64,000 nt of DNA, taken from an uncultured Bacteroidaceae bacterium. Its GTDB lineage: Bacteria > Bacteroidota > Bacteroidia > Bacteroidales > Bacteroidaceae. The position numbers and the translations under genes are program-made. Under the pieces are notes generated by a model. It ran no database searches, had not been told where the DNA came from, and saw only the letters and a program-made list of their open reading frames with translations. Each line of letters opens with the position of its first letter. Within the stretch, counting starts at the first letter, position 1. Below, one piece after another: positions 53,417-61,434 of this stretch. The stretch is from the NCBI GenBank assembly GCA_934394435.1, contig CAKRRN010000007.1, positions 16,995 to 80,994 of the forward strand, written 5' to 3'.

Positions 53417-53964
53417 TATTTTCCTCTCTTTTGTTTCTTGCCACTGTCCACCTTCCCTGTCTTAGCACTTTTCCCAGTCGACTTCTTTCCGCGCTTTGAG
53501 AGTTTTCCCTGAGCGTCTGCATTGTCATTCTCCACTTCTTCAGATACTGTAGACTCTACATATTGCTCCCCTACGAACTTAAAATCAGCTTCGCTCAGAT
53601 TCTGAAGCTTCAGCACAGATGCCTTAGAAGCGTGTTTACGCACTTTGTCTACACGTTTCTCCAAACGGTTCTTCTTTTTATCAAAGAGTACCGAGCATAT
53701 ATAATCGCCCGAAAGAGTTTTCGACAGATAGTGATGTAGCTGCGATGAATACTGGCTACGATCCATCAGAAAGTCATTCCTGCTTTCTACGTAAGCAGTA
53801 TCTATGCACTGTATAGAGGTTATATAAGCAGTTGAATCCAAAAAATTCACAGCATAGCCACATACATATATCGGTCTCTGTTCCACTTTGGCAAATAGCA
53901 TGGAAGCGGATGCCCCAACCAGCATCACCACAAAAAAGAGCAGTCTCTGAAATTTTCTCATCAT
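53416..53964 (-). CDS. Secreted basic-tailed protein, first gene of the kinase operon
   Basis: A 182-residue protein with an N-terminal signal (MMRKFQRLLFFVVMLVGASA, cleavage near ASM-LFA). The mature domain (KVEQRPIYVCGYAVNFLDST, AYITSIQCIDTAYVESRNDF) is a conserved Bacteroidota hypothetical domain with no known function. The last 30-35 residues are a Lys/Gly/Ser-rich tail (GKLSKRGKKSTGKSAKTGKV and on), perhaps for nucleic acid or anionic polymer binding. It is cotranscribed with the kinase-like, S26 and PqqD-like genes. It could be a substrate of the operon; its Ser/Thr-rich tail is an obvious phosphorylation target (inference only). Confidence 0.75.
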   Translation of the reverse strand: MMRKFQRLLFFVVMLVGASASMLFAKVEQRPIYVCGYAVNFLDSTAYITSIQCIDTAYVESRNDFLMDRSQYSSQLHHYLSKTLSGDYICSVLFDKKKNRLEKRVDKVRKHASKASVLKLQNLSEADFKFVGEQYVESTVSEEVENDNADAQGKLSKRGKKSTGKSAKTGKVDSGKKQKRGK

Positions 53965-54019
53965 AAGGTCGTTTTGTAATCTATATTATGTCTCTGAGTA
54001 TTTATTCTTTAACAACAAG

Positions 54020-54051
54020 CAAAATTACAACCTTTCCGCGACATCAGCAAA
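54020..54051 (-). promoter_or_regulatory. Promoter of the secreted protein-kinase-peptidase-PqqD operon
   Basis: Minus strand: TTTG (54048-54051), exactly 20 nt, TAATTTTG (54020-54027), 55 nt before the first start codon. Confidence 0.8.
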
Positions 54052-54180
54052 CATATATGCAAACCAGTTCGATTCTGCAAGCCAACAAATTTCCAAAGCC
54101 CATCGCCATCAAGCAGTCATTCTGAATCAAGCCCTGTTTTGATAGCCATTCTTGTTTCGGCATTATAATGCAAGCCATCA

Positions 54181-54263
54181 CTTAAACCCCAATCGGTCAT
54201 TTGATTCCGATTCAAACTAGTCTCTATTTCGAGTAGATTGTTTTCAGTCGTGTCGAAGGCATA
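54181..54263 (-). repeat. Interspersed coding-relic repeat, copy 3
   Basis: Homologous over about 83 nt to 19099-19183; see that entry for the paired translations. Confidence 0.65.
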
Positions 54264-54289
54264 AGTTCCATATGAGACTACTCTGTCTA

Positions 54290-54356
54290 TTTTCCCAGTT
54301 GGAGAAAAATATTTTCCTAGTTGGAGAAAAAAAATTTCCCAGTTGGAGAAAAAAAA
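54290..54356. repeat. TTTTCCCAGTTGGAGAAAA repeat, three copies
   Basis: Three units, two with TTTCCCAGTTGGAG and one with TTTCCTAGTTGGAG, separated by A/T runs; same unit as 42150-42190. Confidence 0.8.
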
Positions 54357-54598
54357 CAAAGGACTACCAAGCATCCCAAGATACTATGAAAAGCCTTTGG
54401 CAGAGATGGAAGTTTGGTGGTGACAGACAAACATAGTTTCCGCGGTTTATCCACACGCAAGGAGGGGGTGCCAAAGGATTATAGTAATAATCGGGCATTT
54501 AATACGTATTAAATGGACAAGTATTATAGTATTACTTTTTACTTTTCAGAGGGACCCAATATCTCTACTAAGCATAGACTAGCTTCTGCAACAATAAT

Positions 54599-54663
54599 GC
54601 ACCTTGAAGGAGCAAAGATGCGAATCAGAAAAGACTCCGCATCTCCATGCCCCTCCAAGGTGC
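54599..54663 (-). terminator. Hairpin downstream of htrA
   Basis: GCACCTTGAAGG / CCTCCAAGGTGC (54599-54610 with 54652-54663, one mismatch) closing a second stem AGATGCG / CGCATCT. It lies 41 nt after the htrA stop on the minus strand, followed by ATTATTGTTGC, a modest T-rich tail. Confidence 0.55.
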
Positions 54664-54703
54664 CTTACAAAGCAATTATTTAAAAACAAATAGTTCTAAG
54701 ACA

Positions 54704-56179
54704 TCAGTCATTCAAGTCGACCACCAGACTTACCTTACGCCCGCTAGGGGTCATCGCTTTGATCCACAAGGTACGGTCTGTGCTGCGACTTGCCTCTTCC
54801 ACAGCCTTTTCCCAATCATCCACAGTAGCCACTTTCTTGTCATTCACCTGCAGAATGATTGTTCCCTTGGCTGCACCCGCTGCCTTGAGCTTTCCACCCT
54901 GGCGAACGGCACTCACTTCCAGACCATAGTCTATGCCAAGAGTCTTCTTCACGTCATCAGAGGCAGGCTTCAGAGAGACGCCCAGCTGATCCATGTCAAC
55001 CTCTTCCATAACCTTAGTGGTTCCCTGACTGTTGCGTAGCGTCACATTAGTCGTATACTCCTTCTTTCCGCGGCTATAGGTCAAAGACACCTTATCCCCA
55101 GGACTGTGCTGCGAGATAGCTTCCTGCAGTTCACTCATCTTGTTTACTTTCTTACCATCGAACTTGGTAACGACATCTCCCTTCTTCAGCCCAGCCTCCT
55201 GTGCTGCACTAGCATCAGAGACTTCCGTCACATACACGCCTTCTACAACATCCAGGTCGACATCATTCCCCTTTGCCTTCTCAGAATCGATGTAATTAGT
55301 GACATCTGTGCCCATAACGCCCAATATTGCGCGCTGTACCGTGCCATAGACCTTCAAGTCAGACACCACCTTATTCATAATGCTGGTTGGGATGGCAAAA
55401 CCATATCCGCTGTAGCTTCCCGTCTGGCTATAAAGCATTGCATTGATACCGACCAGTTCACCCCGTTCGTTGACAAGCGCCCCGCCACTATTTCCACTAT
55501 TGATGGCAGCATCCGTCTGTATAAAGCTTTCGATACCATTAGCTCCCAAGGTACGAGCCTTGGCACTCACGATACCTGCCGTAACCGTACTGGTCAGATT
55601 GAAAGGATTACCAACAGCAAGCACCCACTGTCCCAACTTCAAGTCGTCGCTATTGCCAATAGGAATAGCAGGCAAATCCTTGGCATCGATTTTAATTAGT
55701 GCAAGGTCTGTAGTAGCATCGCACCCAATGATACGTCCCTTAAACTCGCGGTTATCATTCAGCTTCACCTCTATTTCATCTGCATCGCCTACCACATGAT
55801 TATTAGTCACAATATAGCCGTCCGTACTGATAATAACACCACTACCAGCAGCATGACGATCTGGAGACTTATATTCGCGCTGCTGCGGCTGACGCCCCCC
55901 AAACCCAAAGAAGTCTCCAAAGAAGTCACTAAAGGGGTCCTGCACTTGCACACGCTGAGTCTTGCCTGTCTGTGTCACCTTAATATACACAACAGAATTA
56001 ACTGCAGACTCGGCAGCACCCGTCAAATCTACCAAACCGCCAGGAGCGACAGAAGAAGTTACAGGAGCAGCAACAGGTTGTGCCGATGGCTCACTCTGCT
56101 TGATTACAGCACTGGTCACAGCGCTGCTACCAAACACAAGCGCTGTTACGCCAAGCCAGTTTTTAGTTGTTTGTTTCAT
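54704..56179 (-). CDS. htrA: Do-family periplasmic serine protease (DegP/HtrA)
   Basis: A 491-residue heat-shock-type protease/chaperone for misfolded envelope proteins. The N-terminal export segment is NWLGVTALVFGSSAVTSAVI. Catalytic triad: His128 (VTNNHVVG), Asp158 (DATTDLALI), Ser231 (INSGNSGGALV). Two PDZ domains follow (about 300-390 and 400-490), the first with LGVMGTDV and VEGVYVTEV, the second with LGVSLKPA. A Phe/Gly-rich insert before the protease domain (FSDFFGDFFGFGGRQPQQR) matches the LA-loop region. Own promoter; single gene. Confidence 0.95.
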   Translation of the reverse strand: MKQTTKNWLGVTALVFGSSAVTSAVIKQSEPSAQPVAAPVTSSVAPGGLVDLTGAAESAVNSVVYIKVTQTGKTQRVQVQDPFSDFFGDFFGFGGRQPQQREYKSPDRHAAGSGVIISTDGYIVTNNHVVGDADEIEVKLNDNREFKGRIIGCDATTDLALIKIDAKDLPAIPIGNSDDLKLGQWVLAVGNPFNLTSTVTAGIVSAKARTLGANGIESFIQTDAAINSGNSGGALVNERGELVGINAMLYSQTGSYSGYGFAIPTSIMNKVVSDLKVYGTVQRAILGVMGTDVTNYIDSEKAKGNDVDLDVVEGVYVTEVSDASAAQEAGLKKGDVVTKFDGKKVNKMSELQEAISQHSPGDKVSLTYSRGKKEYTTNVTLRNSQGTTKVMEEVDMDQLGVSLKPASDDVKKTLGIDYGLEVSAVRQGGKLKAAGAAKGTIILQVNDKKVATVDDWEKAVEEASRSTDRTLWIKAMTPSGRKVSLVVDLND

Positions 56180-56236
56180 AACTTTATCTTCTATTTATGT
56201 TAATATTCCCAATACTCTTTTTTCGAAATCACGATG

Positions 56237-56266
56237 CAAATATATGCCATTTTACACTGATAACAA
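56237..56266 (-). promoter_or_regulatory. Promoter of htrA
   Basis: Minus strand: TTG (56264-56266), 19 nt, TATATTTG (56237-56244), 57 nt before the start codon. Confidence 0.7.
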
Positions 56267-56475
56267 CAAGAGATAAACCTTATTTTGGAATTATTTAACA
56301 GAGAATAGATATTGATTAACTGTTGTTAAACACCAAACGCACATACATATGTGCCGCACAGCAAACAGGTTCGCTACTTTCTGAGGAGCGACTTCACACG
56401 CATTTGTCCTACACGCAAAAGGCGCAAAAAACAACTTTTTACTGTATTTCATAGAGTAAGAAAGACTTTTCTTTG

Positions 56476-56483
56476 TACCTTTG
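56476..56483 (+). promoter_or_regulatory. -7 box of rnpB
   Basis: TACCTTTG ending 10 nt before the first paired base of RNase P RNA. No good TTTG is visible 20 nt upstream. Confidence 0.65.
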
Positions 56484-56493
56484 CCAGCAAAAC

Positions 56494-56880
56494 AGGACAG
56501 TAGGCCGGTCTGCCGCTGGTCAACTCATACTCGCAAGAGGAAGAGAGACGAGAGGAAAGTCCGGGCAACAAAGGGCATCTCGCTTCCTAACAGGAAGTGG
56601 CTCGCAAGAGCCAGCAAATGTAGAAGAAAACAACCACCTTGCAAAAGGTAAGGGTGAGAAGGTGGGGTAAGAGCCCACCAGACTAATGGTGACATTAGCG
56701 CTGTACATCCCGAGAGTTGAAAGTTCATGTAAACCAGCGCACGAAAGGAGAGGGTAGCCCGCCCAAGCTGGAGGGTAGAACGATTGAGGTCTGTGGTGAC
56801 ACAGATCCTGGATAAATGGCAGACACCCCTGTCTTTCGTACAGGGCATACAGAACCCGGCTTATAGGCCAACTGTCCTTT
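56494..56880 (+). ncRNA. rnpB: RNase P RNA, bacterial class A
   Basis: The catalytic RNA that matures tRNA 5' ends. P1 pairs AGGACAGT (56494-56501) with ACTGTCCT (56871-56878). The universal core is present: GAGGAAAGTCCGGGC near the 5' end (CR I) and ACAGAACCCGGCTTATAGGC near the 3' end (CR V), with AGAGGGTAGCCC-type CR IV between. Length about 385 nt. A T run right after P1 acts as terminator. Confidence 0.96.
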
Positions 56881-56968
56881 TTTATCAAGAGAAATACCCA
56901 AGTACATGCGCCAAGCACGCGCACGACATCCATATAATCATTATAGCAAAAAGCACTCCTAAAGAAGT

Positions 56969-58243
56969 ATGCTGAACCTGGACAATATCTGGAGCGTAAA
57001 TGAGCAGAAACTGACACCCCCACGCCGGTGGGTACTGCGTGCCACCAAAAGGCTGATTATCGTGGTGGAAAGCATCACGAAGAACAACCTTATGAGCTAT
57101 GCCTCTGCTCTTACATACAGCAGTATATTGGCTGCGGTACCTGTATTGGCCATTGTGTTTGCTGTGGCCCGCGGATTCGGTTTCGGCTCCATCATCGAAG
57201 ACAGATTAAGAGACTCATTGCAAGTGGGACCACAGATAACGGACACCGTTCTTCAGTTTGTAGACTCCTATCTTGAGCACACGCATAGCGGAGTCTTCAT
57301 CGGTGCTGGTATTGTATTCCTGCTCTATACTTTGCTCTCGCTAACAAGTAATGTGGAGACTGCTTTTAATACCATATGGTTTATCAACATCCCACGTAAC
57401 ATTTATCGTCGCATCACAGACTACATCAGCGTATTTTTGCTTCTTCCTTTCGTAGTGGTGGTGGTCAGCAGTCTGAACATTTATCTAATGACCGTTCGCG
57501 ATTTATTTCCTGACTACGTATTACTTAGCGACACTGCAGAACGTTTTGTGAAAGTGTCTCCCCTACTGCTGGTGTGCATAGCATTCATGCTCCTCTACAA
57601 ACTAATGCCTAACACCCACGTTAAGCTACGTAGCACCTTCTGGCCTGGACTTGCAGGGGGACTATGCTTTATGGCTGTTCAGTACTTCTACTTCCACTAT
57701 CAGATAAAACTGAGTAGCTACAATGCTGTATACGGATCATTTGCAGCATTGCCTCTATTCATGTTGTGGCTCAATATCTCATGGTGCATCTGCCTCATAG
57801 GAGGACAGTTGTGTTATGCTAACCAATGCCTAGACAACTATGCTTTCCAGCGATACAGCGATGATCTAAGCCGACGCTATCGCGACACTATATGCTTGTT
57901 GCTCATGTCGCGTATAGCAAAGCGATTCGCTTCAGGTGGGACACCTTATAGCGACCGCACACTGGCAGAAGATACCAAATTGCCACAAACAGTTGTGCTA
58001 AACCTTCTGCAAGAGTTAGTAAAAATGCAATTACTGGCTGAGACACGCACCGATGGAAACCAACCAGCCCACTATCTGCCAGCCATCGACATTCACCACC
58101 TTACTATCAGAACGGTGATACGGCGTATTGAGAGTTATGGGGTGGAGAATCCCCAACATACTTGGCGCACCAAGCCCAACGAGTGGGAAGAGCTACGACG
58201 GCTAAGGAATACCAACGAAGACGCACTGCTGACCGAAGTATAA
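56969..58243 (+). CDS. YihY/BrkB family membrane protein with winged-helix C-terminus
   Basis: A 424-residue protein. The N-terminal 280 residues are the YihY/BrkB domain with six membrane helices; marks are NNLMSYASALTYSSILAAVP (residues 41-60), then the LPNTHVKLRSTFWPGLAGGL-like P.....W...GA segment (here MPNTHVKLRS) and YGSFAALPLFMLWLNISWCI. The C-terminal 130 residues are soluble and look like a winged helix (DRTLAEDTKLPQTVVLNLLQ, ELVKMQLLAETRTDG), as in many Bacteroidota homologues. The old name RNase BN was an error for this family. Substrate unknown. It follows rnpB by about 90 nt. Confidence 0.9.
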   Translation: MLNLDNIWSVNEQKLTPPRRWVLRATKRLIIVVESITKNNLMSYASALTYSSILAAVPVLAIVFAVARGFGFGSIIEDRLRDSLQVGPQITDTVLQFVDSYLEHTHSGVFIGAGIVFLLYTLLSLTSNVETAFNTIWFINIPRNIYRRITDYISVFLLLPFVVVVVSSLNIYLMTVRDLFPDYVLLSDTAERFVKVSPLLLVCIAFMLLYKLMPNTHVKLRSTFWPGLAGGLCFMAVQYFYFHYQIKLSSYNAVYGSFAALPLFMLWLNISWCICLIGGQLCYANQCLDNYAFQRYSDDLSRRYRDTICLLLMSRIAKRFASGGTPYSDRTLAEDTKLPQTVVLNLLQELVKMQLLAETRTDGNQPAHYLPAIDIHHLTIRTVIRRIESYGVENPQHTWRTKPNEWEELRRLRNTNEDALLTEV

Positions 58244-58401
58244 GAAGTATAAGCAAAAAAGCGAAGCAAGTATCTTCGCTCAAACGCCTCGTTTCACACC
58301 TGGTCTAGATTTTTCTCCAGCCCACAGATTATTATTCCTTTTGCACACCACGAAAACGCGTTTTTCACCTAAGAGTCCTCGAAAATAAGAAATTTTAATA
58401 G

Positions 58402-58409
58402 TAACTTTG
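58402..58409 (+). promoter_or_regulatory. -7 box before the Nudix gene
   Basis: TAACTTTG, 74 nt before the ATG at 58484; no clear TTTG at the proper distance. Confidence 0.5.
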
Positions 58410-58483
58410 CAAAGGGGAAAAGCCCTAAAACCTAACATTAGCTCTCATCCCCCCCAAAAAAAGATAAGCCATAACATACAAAT

Positions 58484-59029
58484 ATGGACAACAGCACACC
58501 CGAAGAGCACCCACTAAAGAACTTTATGTTCTGTCCTGTCTGCGGTTCTGACCACTTCGTGGCCAGCAGCATTAAAAGCAAGAAGTGCGCTAAGTGTGGT
58601 TTTGAGTACTTCATGAACTCAGCCACATCCACTGTAGCCATTATTGAAGATGGACAAGGAAAGATATTGGTAGCACGCAGGGCAAAAGAACCAGCAAAGG
58701 GAACACTGGACCTACCTGGCGGATTCTGCGACTGCGGAGAGAGTGCAGAAAGAGGTATGATACGCGAAGTAATGGAAGAGACTGGACTAAAGGTGACTGA
58801 CGTCAAATACCTTTTTTCGTTACCAAACACCTATCCATACAGTGGGATGAATATCTTCACCACAGACCTCTTCTTCCTGTGTCATATAGACCAGCATGGC
58901 ACTCCCATAGCCATGGATGATGCGGCGGAACTAATGTGGATAGATTGGAAAGACCTGCATCCAGAAGACTTCGGATTGAACTCCATCAGTCAAGGTATCC
59001 GATTGCTTCAGGCAAGAAAAAAACTTTGA
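58484..59029 (+). CDS. Nudix hydrolase with N-terminal zinc ribbon
   Basis: A 181-residue Nudix protein. Residues 12-38 hold two CxxC pairs (CPVCGSD and CAKCGFE) forming a zinc ribbon. The Nudix box fits the consensus GX5EX7REUXEEXGU exactly: G-FCDCG-E, then SAERGMI, REVMEETGL. It probably hydrolyses NAD(H), ADP-ribose or another nucleoside diphosphate-X; the zinc ribbon followed by Nudix resembles NudC-like and NADH pyrophosphatase layouts, but the SQPWPFPxS motif of NudC is absent, so NAD(H) specificity is not supported. Single gene. Confidence 0.92.
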   Translation: MDNSTPEEHPLKNFMFCPVCGSDHFVASSIKSKKCAKCGFEYFMNSATSTVAIIEDGQGKILVARRAKEPAKGTLDLPGGFCDCGESAERGMIREVMEETGLKVTDVKYLFSLPNTYPYSGMNIFTTDLFFLCHIDQHGTPIAMDDAAELMWIDWKDLHPEDFGLNSISQGIRLLQARKKL

Positions 59030-59121
59030 TACAACCATCCATTTTTTACCAGACTAATTCAGCACACACACTTCAACAACGACAGTCTGCATCAGACCAC
59101 AGACTCCAATAAAATTAAATT

Positions 59122-61380
59122 ATGAGAAAAATACTCCTTACCCTTTCGCTTTTAATGGTAGCATTCGCTACATATGCTTCTTCAGATAAAGAGATGGACA
59201 AGTTCGTCTCCTCCCTCATGAAGAAAATGACCTTACACGAAAAGATTGGACAGCTTAATTTACAGCCAGGTTCTGACGCGACCACAGGAGATGCCATGAA
59301 GACTGAGTTTGGCAAGTTGGTGGCAAATGGTGAGATGGGAGCAGTACTGAATGTCATGGGTAAGAACAAGATACGCGAAATACAGCGAATGGCTGTAGAG
59401 GAGAGCCGACTTGGGATTCCCATTCTGTTTGGTTTGGATGTCATCCACGGTTATCACACCATCCTACCCATCCCATTGGCACAGTCGTGCAGTTGGGACA
59501 TAGAAGCTATCGAAAAGGGAGCGCGTATTGCTGCCGAAGAATGCAGTTCGGATGGAATCAGTTGGACATACAGTCCCATGGTGGACATTGCACTTGACGC
59601 ACGATGGGGGCGCATAGCAGAGGGAAATGGCGAAGATCCTTACTTAGGAAGTCTTATCGCTGCAGCATTGGTGCGTGGTTATCAAGAAAATTTGAAGAAC
59701 GAGACTGACATCATTGCATGCTTAAAGCACTATGCATTATACGGAGCTGTAGAATCCGGAAAAGACTACAACACCGTAGACATGAGCCATCTGCGCATGT
59801 ATAACCAGTACTTTCCACCTTATCGTGCTGCAGTGGAGGCTGGTGTAGAAAGTGTGATGACAAGTTTCAATTTGGTAGATGGTCAACATGCGACAGCTAA
59901 CCCATGGCTCATCAACGATGTGCTACGCAAGCAATGGGGCTTCAAAGGCTTTGTCGTGACAGACTATGCAAGTATCCGCGAAATGATTGCTCATGGATTT
60001 GGCGACCTAAAACATAATGGTGCATTGGCATTGCGCGCGGGCACGGATATGGATATGTGCTCACGTGCCTTCATTGAGACCACAGAACAAGCCCTAAAAG
60101 AAGGATTCGTCAGTATAAAAGAAATTGACCAAGCCTGTCGACGCATTCTGGAAGCCAAATACAAGATTGGACTTTTCAAAAACCCCTACAAGCATTGCGA
60201 CCTAACAGACGAAGAGCAGAAGAACCGTCTGTTTACTGCAGACCACCGTAAGGCTGCACGCGACATGACCGCAGAGACATTTGTATTGCTAAAGAACGAA
60301 GGAAACCTACTTCCACTGAAGAAAGACAAGACAATCGCCTTGATAGGACCTAATGCCATAGCCTCACGTTCACTACTCGGCACTTGGTGCATTGCACATC
60401 CCAATGCAGATAAATACCTATCCTTGCGCACGGCTATGGAACAAGCCGTTGAAGGAAAAGGAAAAGTAATCTGCAGCCAAGGATGCAACTTCACATCATC
60501 GGCACGCAACCTCAAGGGAGGCCAGTCCGAGGAGATACCCATAGTAGATGAGACAAAGGCGCATGATGAAGCCATCAACGTAGCACGTCAAGCTGACGTG
60601 ATTGTATGCGCTTTGGGAGAGGGACAAAATTGGAGTGGAGAAAGCCATAGCCGCACCTCCCTCGACCTGCCAGAAGAGCAAATGAGACTCTTACGCGACC
60701 TTTCTAACCTAAACAAGCCCATCGTGTTGCTTAACTTTAGCGGACGACCCACAGTAATGAACTGGGAAAGCGAACATATACCAGCCATCATGAACGTATG
60801 GTTTGGAGGAACAGAAATGGCACCAGCCATCTGCGATGTATTATTTGGAGATAAAGTACCCTGTGGGCGACTCACCACAAGTATGCCGCGCGCAACAGGT
60901 CAAGAACCACTCTATTATAATCATCTGCCCACTGGGCGAGGTGTGCCCGATGGCACGAGCGACTTCCAACAATACCAGTCCAACTATCTAGACATCCCCA
61001 ATGGTGCTCTCTATCCCTTTGGCTACGGACTAAGTTACACAACATTTAAGTATGACCAAATGGAGGTAAAAGTGCAAGGACGTAAAGTGGAAGCTACAGT
61101 CAAGGTAACCAACACTGGAAACTATGACTCGTACGAAGTAGTACAATGCTACATCCACGATGTTGCATGTAGTTATTCACGACCCGTAAAAGAGTTGAAA
61201 GGATTCAGCCGTATATTCCTCAAGAAAGGAGAGAGCAAGGATGTAACCATCGAACTGAATGAAAAGAGTTTCCAGTTCTACAATATGCAAGGGAAAGCCA
61301 TATTTGAACCTGGAGAGTTTGACATCATGGTAGGAGCCAACAGCCAAGACGTACAGACCAAACGTGTGTCCATACTGTGA
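59122..61380 (+). CDS. bglX: Beta-glucosidase, glycoside hydrolase family 3 (BglX-like)
   Basis: A 752-residue periplasmic GH3 enzyme removing terminal glucose (or other beta-linked sugar) from oligosaccharides. Signal peptide MRKILLTLSLLMVAFATYA. The TIM barrel domain carries FGLDVIHGYHTILPIPLAQS and the nucleophile Asp in GFVVTDYASI. The second alpha/beta sandwich (ALGEGQNWSGESHSRTSLDL, with the acid/base Glu) and the C-terminal fibronectin III-like domain (NTGNYDSYEVVQCYIHD) complete the usual three-domain order. It starts 92 nt after the Nudix gene and is followed 54 nt later by the GH36 gene; the pair is probably cotranscribed. Confidence 0.95.
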   Translation: MRKILLTLSLLMVAFATYASSDKEMDKFVSSLMKKMTLHEKIGQLNLQPGSDATTGDAMKTEFGKLVANGEMGAVLNVMGKNKIREIQRMAVEESRLGIPILFGLDVIHGYHTILPIPLAQSCSWDIEAIEKGARIAAEECSSDGISWTYSPMVDIALDARWGRIAEGNGEDPYLGSLIAAALVRGYQENLKNETDIIACLKHYALYGAVESGKDYNTVDMSHLRMYNQYFPPYRAAVEAGVESVMTSFNLVDGQHATANPWLINDVLRKQWGFKGFVVTDYASIREMIAHGFGDLKHNGALALRAGTDMDMCSRAFIETTEQALKEGFVSIKEIDQACRRILEAKYKIGLFKNPYKHCDLTDEEQKNRLFTADHRKAARDMTAETFVLLKNEGNLLPLKKDKTIALIGPNAIASRSLLGTWCIAHPNADKYLSLRTAMEQAVEGKGKVICSQGCNFTSSARNLKGGQSEEIPIVDETKAHDEAINVARQADVIVCALGEGQNWSGESHSRTSLDLPEEQMRLLRDLSNLNKPIVLLNFSGRPTVMNWESEHIPAIMNVWFGGTEMAPAICDVLFGDKVPCGRLTTSMPRATGQEPLYYNHLPTGRGVPDGTSDFQQYQSNYLDIPNGALYPFGYGLSYTTFKYDQMEVKVQGRKVEATVKVTNTGNYDSYEVVQCYIHDVACSYSRPVKELKGFSRIFLKKGESKDVTIELNEKSFQFYNMQGKAIFEPGEFDIMVGANSQDVQTKRVSIL

Positions 61381-61434
61381 CAACAGACAAATCATAGACA
61401 ATAACTTTTACTAACCAAAATTAAATACACGCAA

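Larger units (their letters stand above)
54117..54374 (-). pseudogene. Decayed coding relic, longest copy
   Basis: An open frame of 85 codons whose N-terminal third is translated TTTTCCC repeat and therefore not a true protein start. The remainder reads SYGTYAFDTTENNLLEIETS, LNRNQMTDWGLSDGLHYNAE, TRMAIKTGLDSE. The middle part is shared with 19099-19183 and 18680-18710. No promoter or start context is convincing. Best read as a remnant of a gene or of a repeat that once lay in a gene. Confidence 0.45.
53965..54703. other. Intergenic repeat island upstream of the kinase operon
   Basis: About 740 nt: the operon promoter (54020-54051), the longest coding-relic copy (54181-54263, lying inside an 85-codon minus-strand frame at 54117-54374), three TTTTCCCAGTTGGAG units, a decayed 22-bp repeat near 54372, and the htrA terminator-like hairpin at 54599-54663. 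No credible gene. Confidence 0.8.
56180..56493. other. Intergenic region htrA / rnpB
   Basis: About 314 nt with the htrA promoter (minus) and the rnpB -7 box (plus). A 7-bp inverted repeat GCACATA-CA-TATGTGC lies at 56339-56354, roughly midway; it could be a regulator site. No gene. Confidence 0.7.

Noticed and set aside
54720..55100. Second protease or phage gene on the plus strand opposite htrA
   Set aside because: Only antisense frames of a conserved gene; no start or family.
58260..58280. AGCGAAG/CTTCGCT hairpin after the BrkB gene as terminator
   Set aside because: No T run follows on the plus strand; the A run precedes it, and no minus-strand gene ends there.
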